DNA of 64,000 nt, taken from positions 186,001 through 250,000 of the forward strand of contig JAYKXP010000015.1 in NCBI GenBank assembly GCA_037176845.1, in the 5' to 3' direction. The DNA comes from Paramarasmius palmivorus (Eukaryota; Basidiomycota; Agaricomycetes; Agaricales; Marasmiaceae). Below the pieces are notes generated by a model. It searched no databases. It was not told the origin of the DNA and saw nothing but the letters and a program-made list of their open reading frames with translations. The translations under genes were made by a program, and so were the position numbers. Below, in pieces: positions 1-17,228 of the stretch; positions within the stretch are counted from its first letter, which is position 1; each line of letters starts with the position of its first letter.

Positions 1-2682
<2,682 letters not shown>

Positions 2683-2801
2683 TTTGTTATCGTGCAATGT
2701 GTATAATTTATCTGTAGACTATTACTGCTTTCTGGCTTTCTGTCGCTGACCTCGGGATTCCATGGGCTTCTCAACTGTTCCATTCTTCGAAGCACAATAA
2801 T

Positions 2802-5538
2802 TTAAATTTGTATGTCATTCGCGTGTGTATGGATGTACCTATGTGAACCCTGTCCGTATTGTCGGAGTAAAGATAGGGAACGGGTGAGCCTGTGAGACTG
2901 GGAATTAGCTTGCATAGGAAACAGGATGGAACGACGAACCTCCGTGTTCAGGACGTATTCTAGATAGGTTATCATAAGCACCATCATCACAAACCCAAGG
3001 CTAATACTTGATACTCACTGTCTAAAGGTAAAACCTCTGCATCTTCGAACAGCAAATAGAGATATTTTAAGGTTTCACTCTGTGGCAATAAGGTTATGAA
3101 GTGGTAGTTCCTAGGCAAAGTAAATCCTACCATTAGGAATGTCTCCATCTTATCTTCCATCCTGGATGGGACTTCATCGACGTTGATGATACTTGCATAT
3201 CCTCCAGTCGGCACGCGACAGTGCTTTTCGATTGCTTGGAAAATGTCCCAGCCCCATTTACGATATCGTTTGTCACCAGTTAGGCGGAAGGCGAGGAACA
3301 GAGATTCAACAGTTTCCGGCCTATCATGAACCTTGAGTCTACGGTTCGTCGTAATGAACATGTGCTAATCTTACCGGAGAATGTATCGAGCGTCATAAGG
3401 TGGCTCTTCTCCGGGTCTGTTCAGAAATTCAAGTCAACGAGAATAGAAAGCTTGGGAAGAGGCACAAAATACCTAGCACCCTTGATATACCAATCGGATG
3501 GTGTATCTCCGCTTCCCATTATAGCTTGTTCTTCCATTCCGTCGTCAGGCATCCTGAAATGTGCAATCTCTGGTGATAGACCGCTAGCAGCAAAATTAGA
3601 CGCTTCCTTTGAAAACCAACTTATCCAAGACATACGTAGCGGTGTCATGTGTATCTATGCATGTCTTCACTAGAGCAACACCGCTATCCCAGTCCCTCAT
3701 TCCGTTAGGAGTGAACTGTTTTTGTAGAGGCGGTATAGAAACTGGGTACTCCGTGGCACCGGTTAACGTTGCGCCTAGCATCAGGGATCCGCCCAAGAAG
3801 CATACTAAATGGTCCTGCTTTGGCGTCAACCTCCAGGACCTGCTTGCTGGTCAGTTGTGTTATTAGAGAAACGTGTAACCACACGCACAATTGACCAGCT
3901 GAGTTACGTTCTGGTATCAGCTCGGCGGTGAATGTCAACCTCGCGTAGGGACTTTTCTTGATCAAGTGTTCATGAATGGCGCCCATTGCGTCGTCGTACA
4001 TCTATCGCAGTATTAGGGTTTCAACTCTCTTGGAAGAAATATGACATACGTCGCGATAAACCAATTCCGTTTGATTCTAAGTAGGAAGTGAGTGGTAGGA
4101 ACACAAAGAGATGTCGATCATACGAACTGTTTGTATGTACTGCTTTCTGGTCGCTTGATCAGTATTGAAGTAGCGGGTGCGATGTCCTGCAACTTACAAC
4201 AGGTACTCATAATACGAATCGCCGCGAGAACCCAGACGAATGGCGGAGGGAACAAACTTGCCCGATTCTGCACTTGAGAAGAATAAACACCAGGGGCTTA
4301 CAGTGAGGGACTTTAGGCTTACTGCATATAGATAGAAGCAAGTCCATGAGGCATTCTGCCAGCCTTGATGATTCTCATCACCTGTAAGTTCTCGGTGAGA
4401 AACAATTAGCGGTTGTCGTGAGCTGGACGCACATTTTCAGCCTTCTCCCAATACTCTTCATTCTCAGTCAGGTGGCTCAGGTAGCGTAGCTCCAACTGCA
4501 ATGTCGCTGCCTCAGCGGTACTGACCAAAGCAGGCAGCTCGGGATCGGCAACACCTTTGCGTTTTGCAAGGTTGATCATAGGCAAAGGGAGTCCACTAGG
4601 CGTGTCAAATGCGGAGAGGATGCGGTCGGCTAGGTCGATGGCTTTTTCAAGATACAACTGATCACCGCCGGAAAGATGATGGGCCGAGAGTAAGCCACCG
4701 AGAACGCGGATTGTGGTCTATGGACAGTCAGACAGGAAGATAGCGGTGTAGACGGTAGACACACCCACCTCAAACGTGTTGAAGTTGGCATTCCTCTCGA
4801 ACGATAGCTTGTTCTCGACCCAGCTTCGCGCTCTCTCATAGTCATCCTTCAAGCCCATCATTAACATGGTGTCGATAGAGTCAATCACAGTGTATCCAAT
4901 CCCTCCAGCATGGGTTAGGTTCGTGCCTTTGTGGCTTATTGGGTGATATTCGTCGGCACCCATTGCATCTCTCTCTACCACACTTTAGTTGAAAAGAAAT
5001 CCCACTGAAACAGATGATACATACCGTATGCACGCCATGCATGCTACAAGACGATTAATTAACAATATGCACAGCGTAAGGCGACACTGTTCACGCACTT
5101 TGAATGCCTCGACTACTGCATCTCTCTTTTGAACGTCAGCTTCGAATCCTACAAAATCTTCTATCCTCGAGCCAGACGTTGCCTGCAAGTCTTCTGACTC
5201 GATCCAGAGACCAATTATTTCGTTGACAGTAGAAGGGTTCTGGTAAGCAATGAATTAGCGCGTCCCGTTCGTCGAGTAGTTGGAATTCTGGCCGACAAGA
5301 TAGATAAAAGCTCCCAATGCGAGAACTAGGGGTATCCATAGAATCTTGGTATACTGCGATAAAGATGCGCCGTCTATGAAGTCAAGATCGTTTCCCTGTA
5401 CAAATCCGTGCCGTTAGCTAAATGGACTGAAAGGTGTCGAAAAGGCCGTACATTGTCTTCTTCGCGAGATGACTGGGCTGACTTTGGCTTCTGTGCCTTT
5501 TGATCCTTTTTTCGTTTCCTGAGAGTAGAGTCCGACAT
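2802..5538 (-). CDS. MNS1: Mannosyl-oligosaccharide 1,2-alpha-mannosidase, GH47
   Basis: Class I alpha-1,2-mannosidase, which trims N-glycans in the ER/Golgi. The start (ATG at 5536-5538) gives a basic cytoplasmic tail (MSDSTLRKRKK). After an intron comes a single membrane anchor (ILWIPLVLALGAFIYLV), so this is a type II membrane protein. The lumenal domain shows GH47 landmarks: GGIGYTVIDSIDTMLMMGL, AEAATLQLELRYLS, DHLVCFLGGSLMLGA, YILRPETVESL (joined across an intron near 3320-3375; its Glu is a catalytic residue of the family) and KYLYLLFED. The calcium-binding DKYVLNTE motif lies across the intron at about 2955-3015. The annotated frame continues after NTE to the stop at 2802-2804. A 42-base intron there would instead give NTESHRLTRSL, closer to the family's NTEAHP. 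Around ten or more short introns. Same strand as the F-box gene upstream, about 270 bases away. Confidence 0.9.
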
Positions 5539-5811
5539 GCCAGCAGAGGACCGTGGTCGTAGTGGTTATGGTTTGATGAGGTGTCAGGAAATCTCCTACG
5601 TGTGCGGGCGTCTAACTGGGCGCTTAAGCGCTTACTACCTTCAGGCAGCCCGTCGATCGTTGTATTCCAATTCCGCAAATAGTATTCCATAGCATGAGCG
5701 ACATACCTAAACTAAACGAGCGACGATAACGTAGAGAACTAATGATACTCCAGTGCGACGACAAATAAAAAGGTAAAAAAGATTGTAGTATGTGTATGGT
5801 GATTATGCATC

Positions 5812-8800
5812 TCAATCAGAAACATCGTCTTCATCTTCATCTTGCGGCTCTTCCTCCTGAACTTGTTCAAGAACCACCTTCCTTGGTTTCAAATATTCGT
5901 ACCCGACAAAGTTCATGACGCTAAAATGCCAAAGCGTTAGGTCAGGCGGTAAAAACTTTTTGGGATACGCACTAGATTGTACCGTCTGTACAACCCACCA
6001 CGACCTCTTCGTGGCTGAGTTGCATGGACATGGGATTCTTCTCGGGCATCGCAAGGCCCTGGAACTTGGGCGGCAGAGGCCCTATCAGACCAGTGACCTT
6101 GGTATCTTCTGTTCCTGTAGCCAAAGCACCCCAAACTCCAGTCACCGACACGACATCCGTGTCAATGTCGACAGAAGGCTGAAGTATCTTATCCAAATCA
6201 TCATCGTCTTCCGCATCGAGGTTTTTGGCAGGCCCTGGCTTATCCTCATGGATAGACATGAATATCTGCAAATGGACAAACTCAGAACATATTCATCAAA
6301 CGACGTTTCAAAGCCTACCCTTCTATCAGCACCCATTCTTGAACTGAACCTTGTTGCAGTGACGACTCGTTTCTTCTGCGGATCAACGGCACCAATCGCA
6401 ACATCCGGCGTCTCGACCATTGCAACGAGTTTAGGTGGTGCGGTCACGAGAGCGGCTCTACCGAATCGAATGGGGAACAGAGTTTGAGTACCAGCGGCGG
6501 AAGACGGCGTCAAAGTCGAAGATACTGTAGAGGTCGGGCTACCAGGTGTCGTGGGTGTCTTGGCTCGGCTGACACTGGTACTGATACTTAATCGTCCTTT
6601 ACTCACAACACTCGGGCTCGGGCTGGGGCTTGGACCACGACTTCCAGCAGCAGGGCTCAGCAGAGATGACCTTCGCCCGGATGGTAATGAAGATGTCGAT
6701 TTCGCGAGGGAAGAGGATGTTCTGGAACGAATGGGAGGTCGACTCGGTGTTGTGGGCGTTTGTGGCGTCTGTGGTGCTGCCTTCAAGCTGTTGGCGGTCT
6801 GACCATTTGTGTCATTGGCCTCTTCCTGCCATTGCAAGTGCATAATGATCGATTTGGTGGCGCACTGCAGAAATAGAGATGAGTATCATATTATTCAAGG
6901 GACATGTGCATACCGTCATCTGTGTACCCTTTGCTGAGAACCACCTGCACAACCATGTGTATCAGCGGATGGAACACCGGAAAGAAGATCCAGAAACATA
7001 CTGCAGCTGATTATTCGGCGCAGCGCCAACATTCCACAACTTTGAATTCAAGACAGCATCCGTTCCTCCTAGCTCAGACAGCTTGAACTGTGAGATCATC
7101 TCACGTCGCACTATGTAAGGGATCAACAAATAGCACAGATCTACGAGACAGACCACTTACGGATAGAGAACACTCGGACCACACCATCGATGGTCACACT
7201 CACCACTCGCTCCCCTTCCTCTTTGCTTGAGCCAGCGATGAGCTGAACGCCGATATTGACTGTAGTTTGTTGCCCAAACCGGACAATCTTGGTTCCGGTA
7301 CGCCAATCCCAACAAACGAGAGCTTTGTCCGCTCCTATGGGGTGGTGTTGGTATAATCAGTAAGAACTACAATGATGTACTCACCGGCGGAGACCAGATT
7401 CTTCGAGCTAAGCGCAACAGCTCGGATACCGTTCAAATGACCAGAAAGTTGTTGTAGTAGGGTGTACGTCAAGGAAGAATAGAGATGCACCCGACTGTTT
7501 GACAAGCGTCAGGCAAGGAAGCATAACAATTCGATGTATCATACCCGACATCATGGAAGCCCACAACGAAGACCTCTACCAATTCGGATGAGATCAGTAC
7601 AGAGAAGACAGGAGAACCAGGTGATGGACAGACCTTCCTCAATCAACCAATCTAAACAACTGACGACCTTGCCCACCTTGAGGACTTTCTTACATTCTGC
7701 CCCCTTGACCCACTCACCACCTTCGCCATCACCACCCAAACCAACACCTCCCTTCTGACCACGAGGTAACTCCCAGAATCTGATACTCTCGTCATAACTT
7801 CCGCTCATGAGTCGCCGACCCCTAAGCATCAACACTGTTACGAAACCTGTGTGTCCCTGCAGGAACGTTATTCTTTGCGGTAACGCGTGTAACAGGTTGG
7901 ATTGTAGGTGATGCAAAGACTTATACATCGGGAACCAGCCTTCGGGTTCGGACGGAGGATTCAGTGGGGAGGAAGAGGTAGCAGTGAGGCGTAGAGAGTG
8001 GTATCGCCTGAAGTGCTGCTAAGCATTCGTTGAGCAGATAGTGGGAGCAACTTTACCATAGAGACGGATGATGAACAACGGCATACCACTTTTTGCTAAC
8101 CTACAGGGCACATTCAGCGTGGCTCATAAGCTGCAAAAACATCGCTTACTAAAGCTAAGCCGACAACTTCTTGGACGGTGAACTCCTTCAAGATGCGTAG
8201 TGCTAAATTTGGCGCGAGATTTCCGAGGATGTCATAGGTCGACTTGAGGTACTTCTGCAATAAAAGAATTTGCAGCGGAATGTCCCCAGGATGAGAGGCT
8301 ACGCAGCACGAATAAGCACGGGAAATCGTCGGAAAATTAGGTGCTGACCGTCTGCGATGATAGCCAACAATCTCCCTCTTGCTTCTCTACCCATTTTTCT
8401 GACAATTTTTCTTACTCCTTTCTCGTCAAAGTGCCACTTTCCATCTGGTCCCTTTCCTTGACCTCTCAATGCGGCCACTAGGTCATCGTTGCCATCCAGA
8501 CCTTCGTCATCGTCTTCACCTCTCATCCCAGTCCAATACCCCTTCCGAGAGCTACAGTTTGCGCAAAGGATGTCTATCTCTAGCTGAGCATGAACTCCTT
8601 GTGCGGTGGGCTGGTTCTGCAGTTGTTGGCGGAGCATGTATATCTCAGCCTGCAACGCGTGTAACTGAGCTGCCGAGGATAACTGTGCACGCTCCAGTAG
8701 CCGTTTATATGATGTGATTTTACGTGAATGTAATGTGGAGATTTGCGTTAGGAGTGGTAATAGCTGCAGGAACACGACTTGAACATGAGTTGAAAACTAT

Positions 8801-9643
8801 CACATTAAGAGATACAACACGCACGTCCTCGTCGGCTTCACCAAGTTCTCCGGCGTCTTCAGTTATCATGTCCAACGACACGTCGTCACCTTCTCCGCCC
8901 CATGCTGATGGTGCAGACACGGAAAAGAAATGGTTCTCTGGGCTGCTGATATCTAGATTTCCATTTAGCTTGCCAAAGATAGCTGGCGAGTCAGAGAGTA
9001 GCCTGGGTGTTTCATTTACACCATGTCGTTTAGACTTGGGCGTGCCCTGCTTTGAAGGCGGCGTTGATGGGAGTATGACCTCAGATTGTGACCTGGCGAC
9101 TGATGGTGGCGTGCCCTTGGATCCAGAAACGACGCGTGCACTGAGCGAGCGTTGTGGTGAATTTTTGGGTGAATTAGAAGGCTGGCCGAGCCCAATGCCT
9201 GGATTATGCTTTGCTGGAGGTGATTGTATGGTAGAATTAAGAGGTGATACTGATGAATCGTTTGGGCTTGGTTTTGAGGTCGTCGATATTACACGTGCTC
9301 TCGGCGGAGTCGAGAGCAGGGATGACACCCTTGGCCTCGTTGGTGTTGTCGTCAAAGTTGAGGTCTCGCTCTCGTGTAAAGCTTTGCTAGTATTGGGAGA
9401 AAGCATGGATGTTGGTCTTGCCAGAGATCTTCTGCTCGTTATAGATGGTGTTGCTTTAGGTCGAGGGAGACCTCCTCCCAACGGCGATGGCGATAGTAGC
9501 GAAGACGTCGAGAGTGTGTTTGGCGGCGCCGACAGACGTCTGTTGCTCGACGTCGACATTCTAGAAGACGGGATTGCACTCGTCGATGCCCTCTTCGAGT
9601 TCAGATCCTTCGATGCACTCCTTGATCCTCCGACTGTCGACAT
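5812..9643 (-). CDS. F-box / WD40-repeat protein with Ser-rich N-terminus
   Basis: Likely substrate receptor of an SCF ubiquitin ligase. The N-terminal ~270 residues (9643 to about 8830) are low-complexity Ser/Pro/Thr. A helical stretch follows with [16 protein letters not shown]. Next is a typical F-box near 8145-8290 ([13 protein letters not shown], then LVSKKWY and SLWRYHSLRL). The WD40 repeats run from about 7930 down to 6850, for example [51 protein letters not shown] and [21 protein letters not shown] Ser/Pro-rich linker (about 6500-6840) and an acidic tail close the protein at a TGA at 5812-5814. The F-box and WD40 parts are joined by consistent introns, so I call one gene, not two. 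Substrate unknown. A Cdc4/beta-TrCP-like role is family inference only. The 315-residue open frame on the other strand at 8724-9671 is a shadow of the low-complexity region. Confidence 0.82.
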
Positions 9644-9967
9644 CGTGCACGTCTTGAACGGCGGTCGCTAAGAGAATGAGTAAGAGTGCGAGTACGGCAG
9701 TGTGCCAGCACTCACCGTTTATTTCCAAGCTACGCGTGTATTACGCGCCCCTACGAAATCTGTCGAGTCCTCAGAAAGTTTAGTGAAGGGTGGAAACAAC
9801 AAGTGCGCTTTCGATTCAACGACGGCAACGCGTGGGACTCAGGTACTTATTTATATTTTCGAAGCAACCTCATTGCAACGGGCAACGACAAGACATATAA
9901 TACAACAGGGTATAGATATTCCACTACTAGCGGACGTAAAACCAAGAAAGTAAAAAGTACACATATA

Positions 9968-11844
9968 TCAAACTTCCAGTGACGTCCGCTCCGTAACATG
10001 GTTACTATACATGACATGGTTTTCGAGCAGCTAAGGAGTTGATGAATAAGTTTACTGAGGATTACTAGACACCGCAAACGTACCTCCGTGGACGAGAAAT
10101 ACTTGAGACACTGCCGGTTATTCTCGTCCCTGTGCTGACAACGACATATTTCCGTCGTGACTCCAAGTTCTTCACCGACACTTTTAGCCTTGACTTCATT
10201 CAGTTCCGTGTTCAGACGAACAGTCTCCCTTTTCCAAGAATCCACCTGTTCCTCCAAACTTGCTTTGTGATCCTCCAAAGACTCCATCTGGAGGTTTAAC
10301 TCTTCCAGCTCTCCTTCCAGCTTGTCAATATGCCTCCGCAACTCGGGCTCCTCAGCCGCTCTCCTCCTCACCTCATCGTTCGTCCTCGAGTCCTTCTCCA
10401 TAATGAACTTCGCAATCTGTTGCCACTTCTTTGCATCTTCCTCCAAAAACTTGACGCGTCCTTCGAACGTCGCACGAACCATAGCAACTCCATCCCTTGC
10501 GCGCCCTTCGGCAACTTCGACCCTCTTCTCCAGCTCTATACTTTCCGCCCGAACCGACGTTACGAATCCAGAAGCCTTTGACCACTCTTCTCTGAAGAAG
10601 TCGCGATCCTTTTCGGCATCTTGGACTTTCTTCAGCGCATCTGCAAGTTTCTTCTCTAGGTCTTCTTGTACCTGGCTTGAGACTGGTGTAGGTTCAGGCT
10701 TTGCGATTGAAGCAGCGGCTAACGCCTGCTCCAAAGCCTGGATCTTTTGCAGTAGTGTCTCCTTCTCAGCCCGCTCCTCGGCTACCACTTGTTGGAGTTT
10801 CGAGATCTCCTCTGAGTTGTCGCTCTGCTCCTTCATCAAGACCTCTCGTTCCAGACGCTCCTGAGCCAAAGTAGTCTGCAACTGCGATATTTCTTCAAGT
10901 TTCTCCTGAAGCACATCTGGCAACGGTTCCGACTGTGATGCCTTCTCCACCCGAGACACTGTCTTAAGCGGGACAGACGTCTCAGGGCTCCTATCCGGTT
11001 CCTGTTCCTGGTACTATACGCAGTCAATCAGCGAGAACACGGCAGTGAAAACAAAACACATACGTTCATAGGATACTCTAGCTCCATGCTCATATTCGCG
11101 GGTGTCTGCGGAATAAGATGATCATCCACCATTTGTACGTCAACCGTCTGCTGCCCTTGGTCGGACTCCTTGTCAACATAGTCAGCAACCTTCATAATCG
11201 CCGATAACGAGCGCTTCTTCACCTCCCCGGCTCGACCATTCACTGCTGCACGCTCTTGTTGTCTCCACTTGTCGTGCATGGCCAGAGCTCGTTGCCTAAT
11301 CTCCTTCTCCTTTTCCTTTTCGTTCTCGCTCTCCTCGTCACGCATGGGGGAAGGCCGTTTCTTCTCGGGGGAAGGGTACTGCTCAATTGCCTCTTCCACA
11401 TCATCATCGTTCTGTCGTAGGTAAGGTGTGAACCTGGAAGGCGACATCACTGGAACTGGTTTAAGCGACTTCGTCACCGTTACATCTCCGTTTGAGCGAC
11501 CTAAGGAGCTTGATCGTGAACCAAGGTTAGCTTTGCTAGGAGAACGTGGCTTCATCTTGGAAACTAGTGTGGCCCTTTCCGGGGAAGATCTCGAGCTGGG
11601 AACTTGGCGGTCAACGGAAGGGCGTGTTGTTTCAGGAACGATTTCCTCAGCTGCCTGGTCCTTGGGCTCGGGTTGCGACGAAGGCTCCTCGACGGGGTCT
11701 TGCTCGGGATATTGCAGAGACTCGGCTGGTGTCTCTGCTGGTGTTTCTACAGGAGGTATCGTATCATATCCAGATTCCGAGGTACCTCGCCGTGCGATGT
11801 AATCGGCAACAACAATAGGCGAGGTAGGTTTCGATGGTACGCGT

Positions 11845-11886
<42 letters not shown>

Positions 11887-13566
11887 TCGCGTTCTCGTTC
11901 AGGTTCTGCGTCGGCTCTCTTCTCCTCTTCGTCGATCTCTCGACAGAACTCGTCAAACTCAAGTAATCGAGCCTTCGCATCAGGTGACAGGGAAGGACTG
12001 CGGTCGTAAGCTTCCGATGTTTTGCGTGCTGTAGGTCTCAGAGCCTTCGCTTCTCTGCGTAGCCTAGCTAGCGGAATGAATTGTTGCTCTCGAGGAAGTG
12101 AAGCCGCTGGAGGGATGGACGACGTGCCCTCATCCACAGCGGTTTTAGAACGTCCGGTTGAACCACGGGAGCCAGAGCGGTTACGGCGTTTAGTATTAGA
12201 CGAACCTAGTGGATGTGGAGCAGCGTCTTCGGGCTCAACGTGAGGCTCTGGCGAATGAACAATGGCATCTGCCAGGAGATGAGGTTCACCGAATGAAGTA
12301 AATGTATGTTGATGTTCTTCGTCCTTCGCGGTCGAATGCTTTGCCAGGTTTTTCGAAGGCTGACTTCGCACGGAATCTCGATCTGGACCCTCTGTATCAC
12401 CATCAGCATCTGAGTCATGAAGAGATATAGGTGTAAGCTGGTGCACTTTGTCACCGCCGTTATCGCGATTTGCTGGCCTTTCTCGTGTAGACTTGGAACC
12501 TTTGCGATTGGCAGGTTCCGCTTCTTCATCCGCTTCTTCATCCTCTTCCTCACCAGGCTCCGAGTCTGGCACGGATAAAGGCGTAGTTTTCGTAGTCTTC
12601 TTGGCCACAACCTTCGTACGTGATGCAGGCCCAGTCTTGTTAGGAACTGATGCCTGCGCCTTTTCCTTCCCTTTGTCTTTGCGGCGTGCAGTGACAACTT
12701 GACTAGAGTCGCTATCGCTCGAGACCTCCATCCCACCCTGTAAGCGATATGGTCCAGCTGTGTTGTCCTGACCACGCTCCATTGGTATTTCGACTTCGAC
12801 TTGCCGCCTGAGCCGTGACCCTGATCTACTCCTAGTTGGTGTACTGGAGGCCTCTGATAAACTCTTCGACTTTTTCTGCCTTTTCAAAGGACGGGACACT
12901 GATTCGACTGGCTTTGAATCAGGCGCGTCTGATGAGGACTGGGCTGATTTCTTCCTCTTTTTCGTTATAGTAGAGGGACCTGCAGTTGGGGGGTCATCCC
13001 ATACCGGGTTGTGTTTGGGAGTGATTGAATCCTTTGTGCGCTTGCTCGATTTAATAGAGACCGATGGGCTCTTAACGCTTTCAGAACGTTTGCCGGACTT
13101 TCGGGAGACAACAGATGCAGGAGAGTTCATAGCTATTTAATATATATGCAATAAGTACAACAAAATTGAACGATAGAACTGATAACATACTAGAGGCACT
13201 CAACCTCCGCCTTGCCTTTTTCTCTTTCCATGCCCACACCAAATCATTTGTGCAATCGTGTTTCTCTACCCAGCTCGGAGCCCAAGGTTTGCCTGTCTTA
13301 GGGTTCTTGCCTTTCCATCTGACCTTGTAGTTCTGCTGGTTCTCGTCTATTATTTCGATGACCTCCCAAAGAACGTCGTCGTCGTCGTCCCTGGGAACGA
13401 ACTGGGTTTCCAAATCGGAGACCTCGAGCACCTCTTCCGAGTCAATCTGGGACATGGCTGTTACAAGGCTCTTAAGTATGTTCAAGCTAGAAAATCGAGG
13501 GAAAACATACAGAACCGGCGGGCTGACGGTGGAGGTTTGGTCCGAGTTCGACGCGGTTGTTGACAT
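9968..13566 (-). CDS. Chromodomain-like protein with long disordered region, coiled coil and Cys-rich tail
   Basis: Predicted chromatin protein. The N-terminal exon encodes a chromo-type fold (WEVIEIIDENQQNYKVRWKG then WAPSWVEKHDCTNDLVWAW), which normally binds methylated histone tails. A second exon of about 700 codons (13130 to 11062) is disordered. It is rich in Lys/Ser/Pro/Glu with basic clusters suggesting nuclear localisation (SRPLKRQKKSKS), and includes a Glu-Gln dipeptide run from a hexanucleotide repeat. The third exon (about 10985-10125) is a strong coiled coil, followed by EICRCQHRDENNRQCLKYF, a small Cys/His cluster that could bind a metal. A final exon ends at a TGA at 9968-9970. 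Phases across the introns near 13135-13191 and 10989-11060 join cleanly into one frame. The ATG at 13564-13566 is used; an in-frame Met at MSQIDSEE is an alternative. Shares a 150-base intergenic region with the divergent gene at 13716. Specific function unknown. Confidence 0.75.
11845..11886. repeat. Hexanucleotide microsatellite (TCCTGC)n inside coding sequence
   Basis: Six perfect TCCTGC units plus one TCCTGT. On the coding (minus) strand the repeat encodes alternating Glu-Gln in the disordered region of the chromodomain protein. The unit length of six keeps the frame when the copy number changes. Confidence 0.95.
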
Positions 13567-13715
13567 GTCACAGCTCGAGTGTCACAGACGTGACAACGCG
13601 CTCCCTTCTCTCCTTCCTCCATCTCATCCTCGCGAGCTCGAGCAGGTCTTCCTTGTGCAGAACCCCGCCTTTCTCATATCTCTGTCGGCAGGCCGTCTCT
13701 CGTGTATTCGAACAT
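13567..13715. promoter_or_regulatory. Short divergent intergenic region, probable bidirectional promoter
   Basis: Only about 150 bases separate the ATG of the minus-strand chromodomain gene (13566) and the ATG of the plus-strand cell-surface protein (13716). Both 5' leaders and promoters must fit here or overlap the neighbouring genes. I see no clear TATA box. The stretch is pyrimidine-rich on the plus strand towards 13600-13680, as is common just upstream of fungal start codons. Confidence 0.5.
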
Positions 13716-14603
13716 ATGGCTGCATTTCTCGCTCTTCTTACTTTCCTCTTCGCTGTTTCTGGTTCTCTCGCTAAAGTCTATATAACTGAGCCGGTTGCTG
13801 ATACGAAATGGAACGCCGGTGATTGCGTTGATATGGGGTGGATTGATGATGGTCATTATCCTCACATCTGGAGCTCGACAATGGAGGGTGAGGCAGTCGG
13901 GGAATTGTATAGCGTGCATCACGGCGAGGTAACTTCGTGGTTTTGATTTATGGCAGGAAACCTCTAATTCACTCAACAGCGATATATTGCTAGCGTCTCA
14001 ATAGAAACTCTTGAGAGCGGGCATACCATGTTTTGCTTACCGGATCCTTGTTCTCTATGGTATGACAATCCACAGTACGTCATGTTCAGCGCGTTATTCT
14101 GTTTTCCTTCTAACACCTTGAGTAGCGAAATGCGAATCCTCTCAGGTGGCCTCGAATCGTACTCTCACACCTTCACCATCACGAACACTGAGTGTTTGAG
14201 TTCCTCTTCCGATCGTCGCCCCTCCAAAGGATCAAAAGCGTTTGCAGAACAAGACGTCAACCCTGATCAACTAGACTCGCTTTCTACTGCACAAGATACA
14301 AATCGCGACATCCCTTCTTCCAACTCTAGCCTCACTCAACTTTCTTCCCTTCAATCCGCTAAAACGACTACAATTCCTCCTTCGAGTACCGCGCATTCCT
14401 TGCAACAATCCACTGTTTCAACTATCTATGCCGAGCCACTCCAAACACCCGGTCAACAAGCTAGCTTTGGACTCCAAAGTCACCGCAACGCTGCCTCGAG
14501 CCGTTCGAAGATCAGCGGTCGATGGATGGACCTTGAAAAAATCAAGTTCCGCTTGGTCTTCATCGTATGGCCGGCTCTGGTTGGGATTTCCATGGCTTTG
14601 TGA
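13716..14603 (+). CDS. Secreted Ser/Thr-rich, probably GPI-anchored cell-surface protein (Kre9/Knh1-type N-terminus)
   Basis: The ATG at 13716 starts a clear signal peptide (MAAFLALLTFLFAVSGSLA). The mature N-terminus, VYITEPVADTKWNAGD, matches the start of the Ser-Thr-rich GPI-anchored / Kre9-Knh1-like domain found in fungal cell-surface proteins. Three exons: introns at about 13929-13979 and 14073-14125. The second and third exons carry the rest of the small beta-sandwich domain (RYIASVSIETLESGH, GGLESYSHTFTITN). After this comes a Ser/Thr/Gln-rich stretch of about 110 residues, likely O-glycosylated, and a C-terminal hydrophobic segment (LVFIVWPALVGISMAL) ending at a TGA at 14601-14603. 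That tail suits a GPI signal, although the exact anchor site is not obvious. Role in wall glucan assembly is family inference. Confidence 0.75.
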
Positions 14604-15074
14604 ACACCTTACCTGCGTGTCTCGTTCCATTCTGCGCATGTTCCTCGTCCTCATCCCATTGGACTTACGATGATAATCATGAAATGTGATCACTAGCGTG
14701 TACAAAATTCGTTGATTTGTATCCTGTGCATTGTACATTATATCTCCCACATACCACTGTTGTATACAGCATATTTGCAATCTGTACACCGCCCGCGGGC
14801 GCCCATGGGACCGGGAAATTCTTAGGAAAATCCCGACTATCTTGTCCCGATTGTTGACCCATTGAAATTGCCTATTTCTCCTCTACGCCCTCGCCTTGAT
14901 GTTCTATATATGTGGACTTGATAGTTTCATCAGGACATGGGCGCTGAGCGCTGCGCTCGTCGGTTAGCGCCCTAGCTCGGAATTTTTTGCTGTTGAGAGA
15001 AGCATCAAAGGTTCCTGTCCTTTCCTTCCATCTACCAACCGCAACCAGTAATACTCAACCTCTTTACACCCGAA
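14604..15074. other. Intergenic region upstream of the MAP kinase
   Basis: No supported gene. The region holds the 3' end of the surface-protein gene and the promoter of the kinase gene. A TATATAT-like run near 14911-14917 lies about 160 bases before the kinase ATG. Confidence 0.6.
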
Positions 15075-16947
<1,873 letters not shown>

Positions 16948-17228
16948 ATCCTTTCAGTGCCATTACTCGATACCGATGCGCCTTCGAAACAAAGGACGTT
17001 ATACCACACCGATTCAACGGCACATATACTCATATACTTTGTAATATGCATACTACCTAGGCAGAATCCCGGTGGAATGGGCAGGATTTGGAATATAATA
17101 TTTGGTTTTCGTTTCCTCGGCAATGGGCCTGTGTTGCTGTACTGCATAATTTTATTAGACTCGAACCCGTCGCTGCTGCCTGATGAGGTTGGGGCCCTAC
17201 CCCCTGCGGCAGTGTCTATCCAGCCACG

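Noticed and set aside
8724..9671. 315-codon plus-strand open frame
   Set aside because: Lies exactly opposite the Ser-rich N-terminus of the F-box/WD40 gene. Its composition (Gly/Asp/Val-rich) is the mirror of Ser/Pro/Thr codons, and it has no motif.
10322..10864. 180-codon plus-strand open frame rich in Ser/Phe
   Set aside because: Antisense shadow of the coiled-coil exon of the chromodomain protein.
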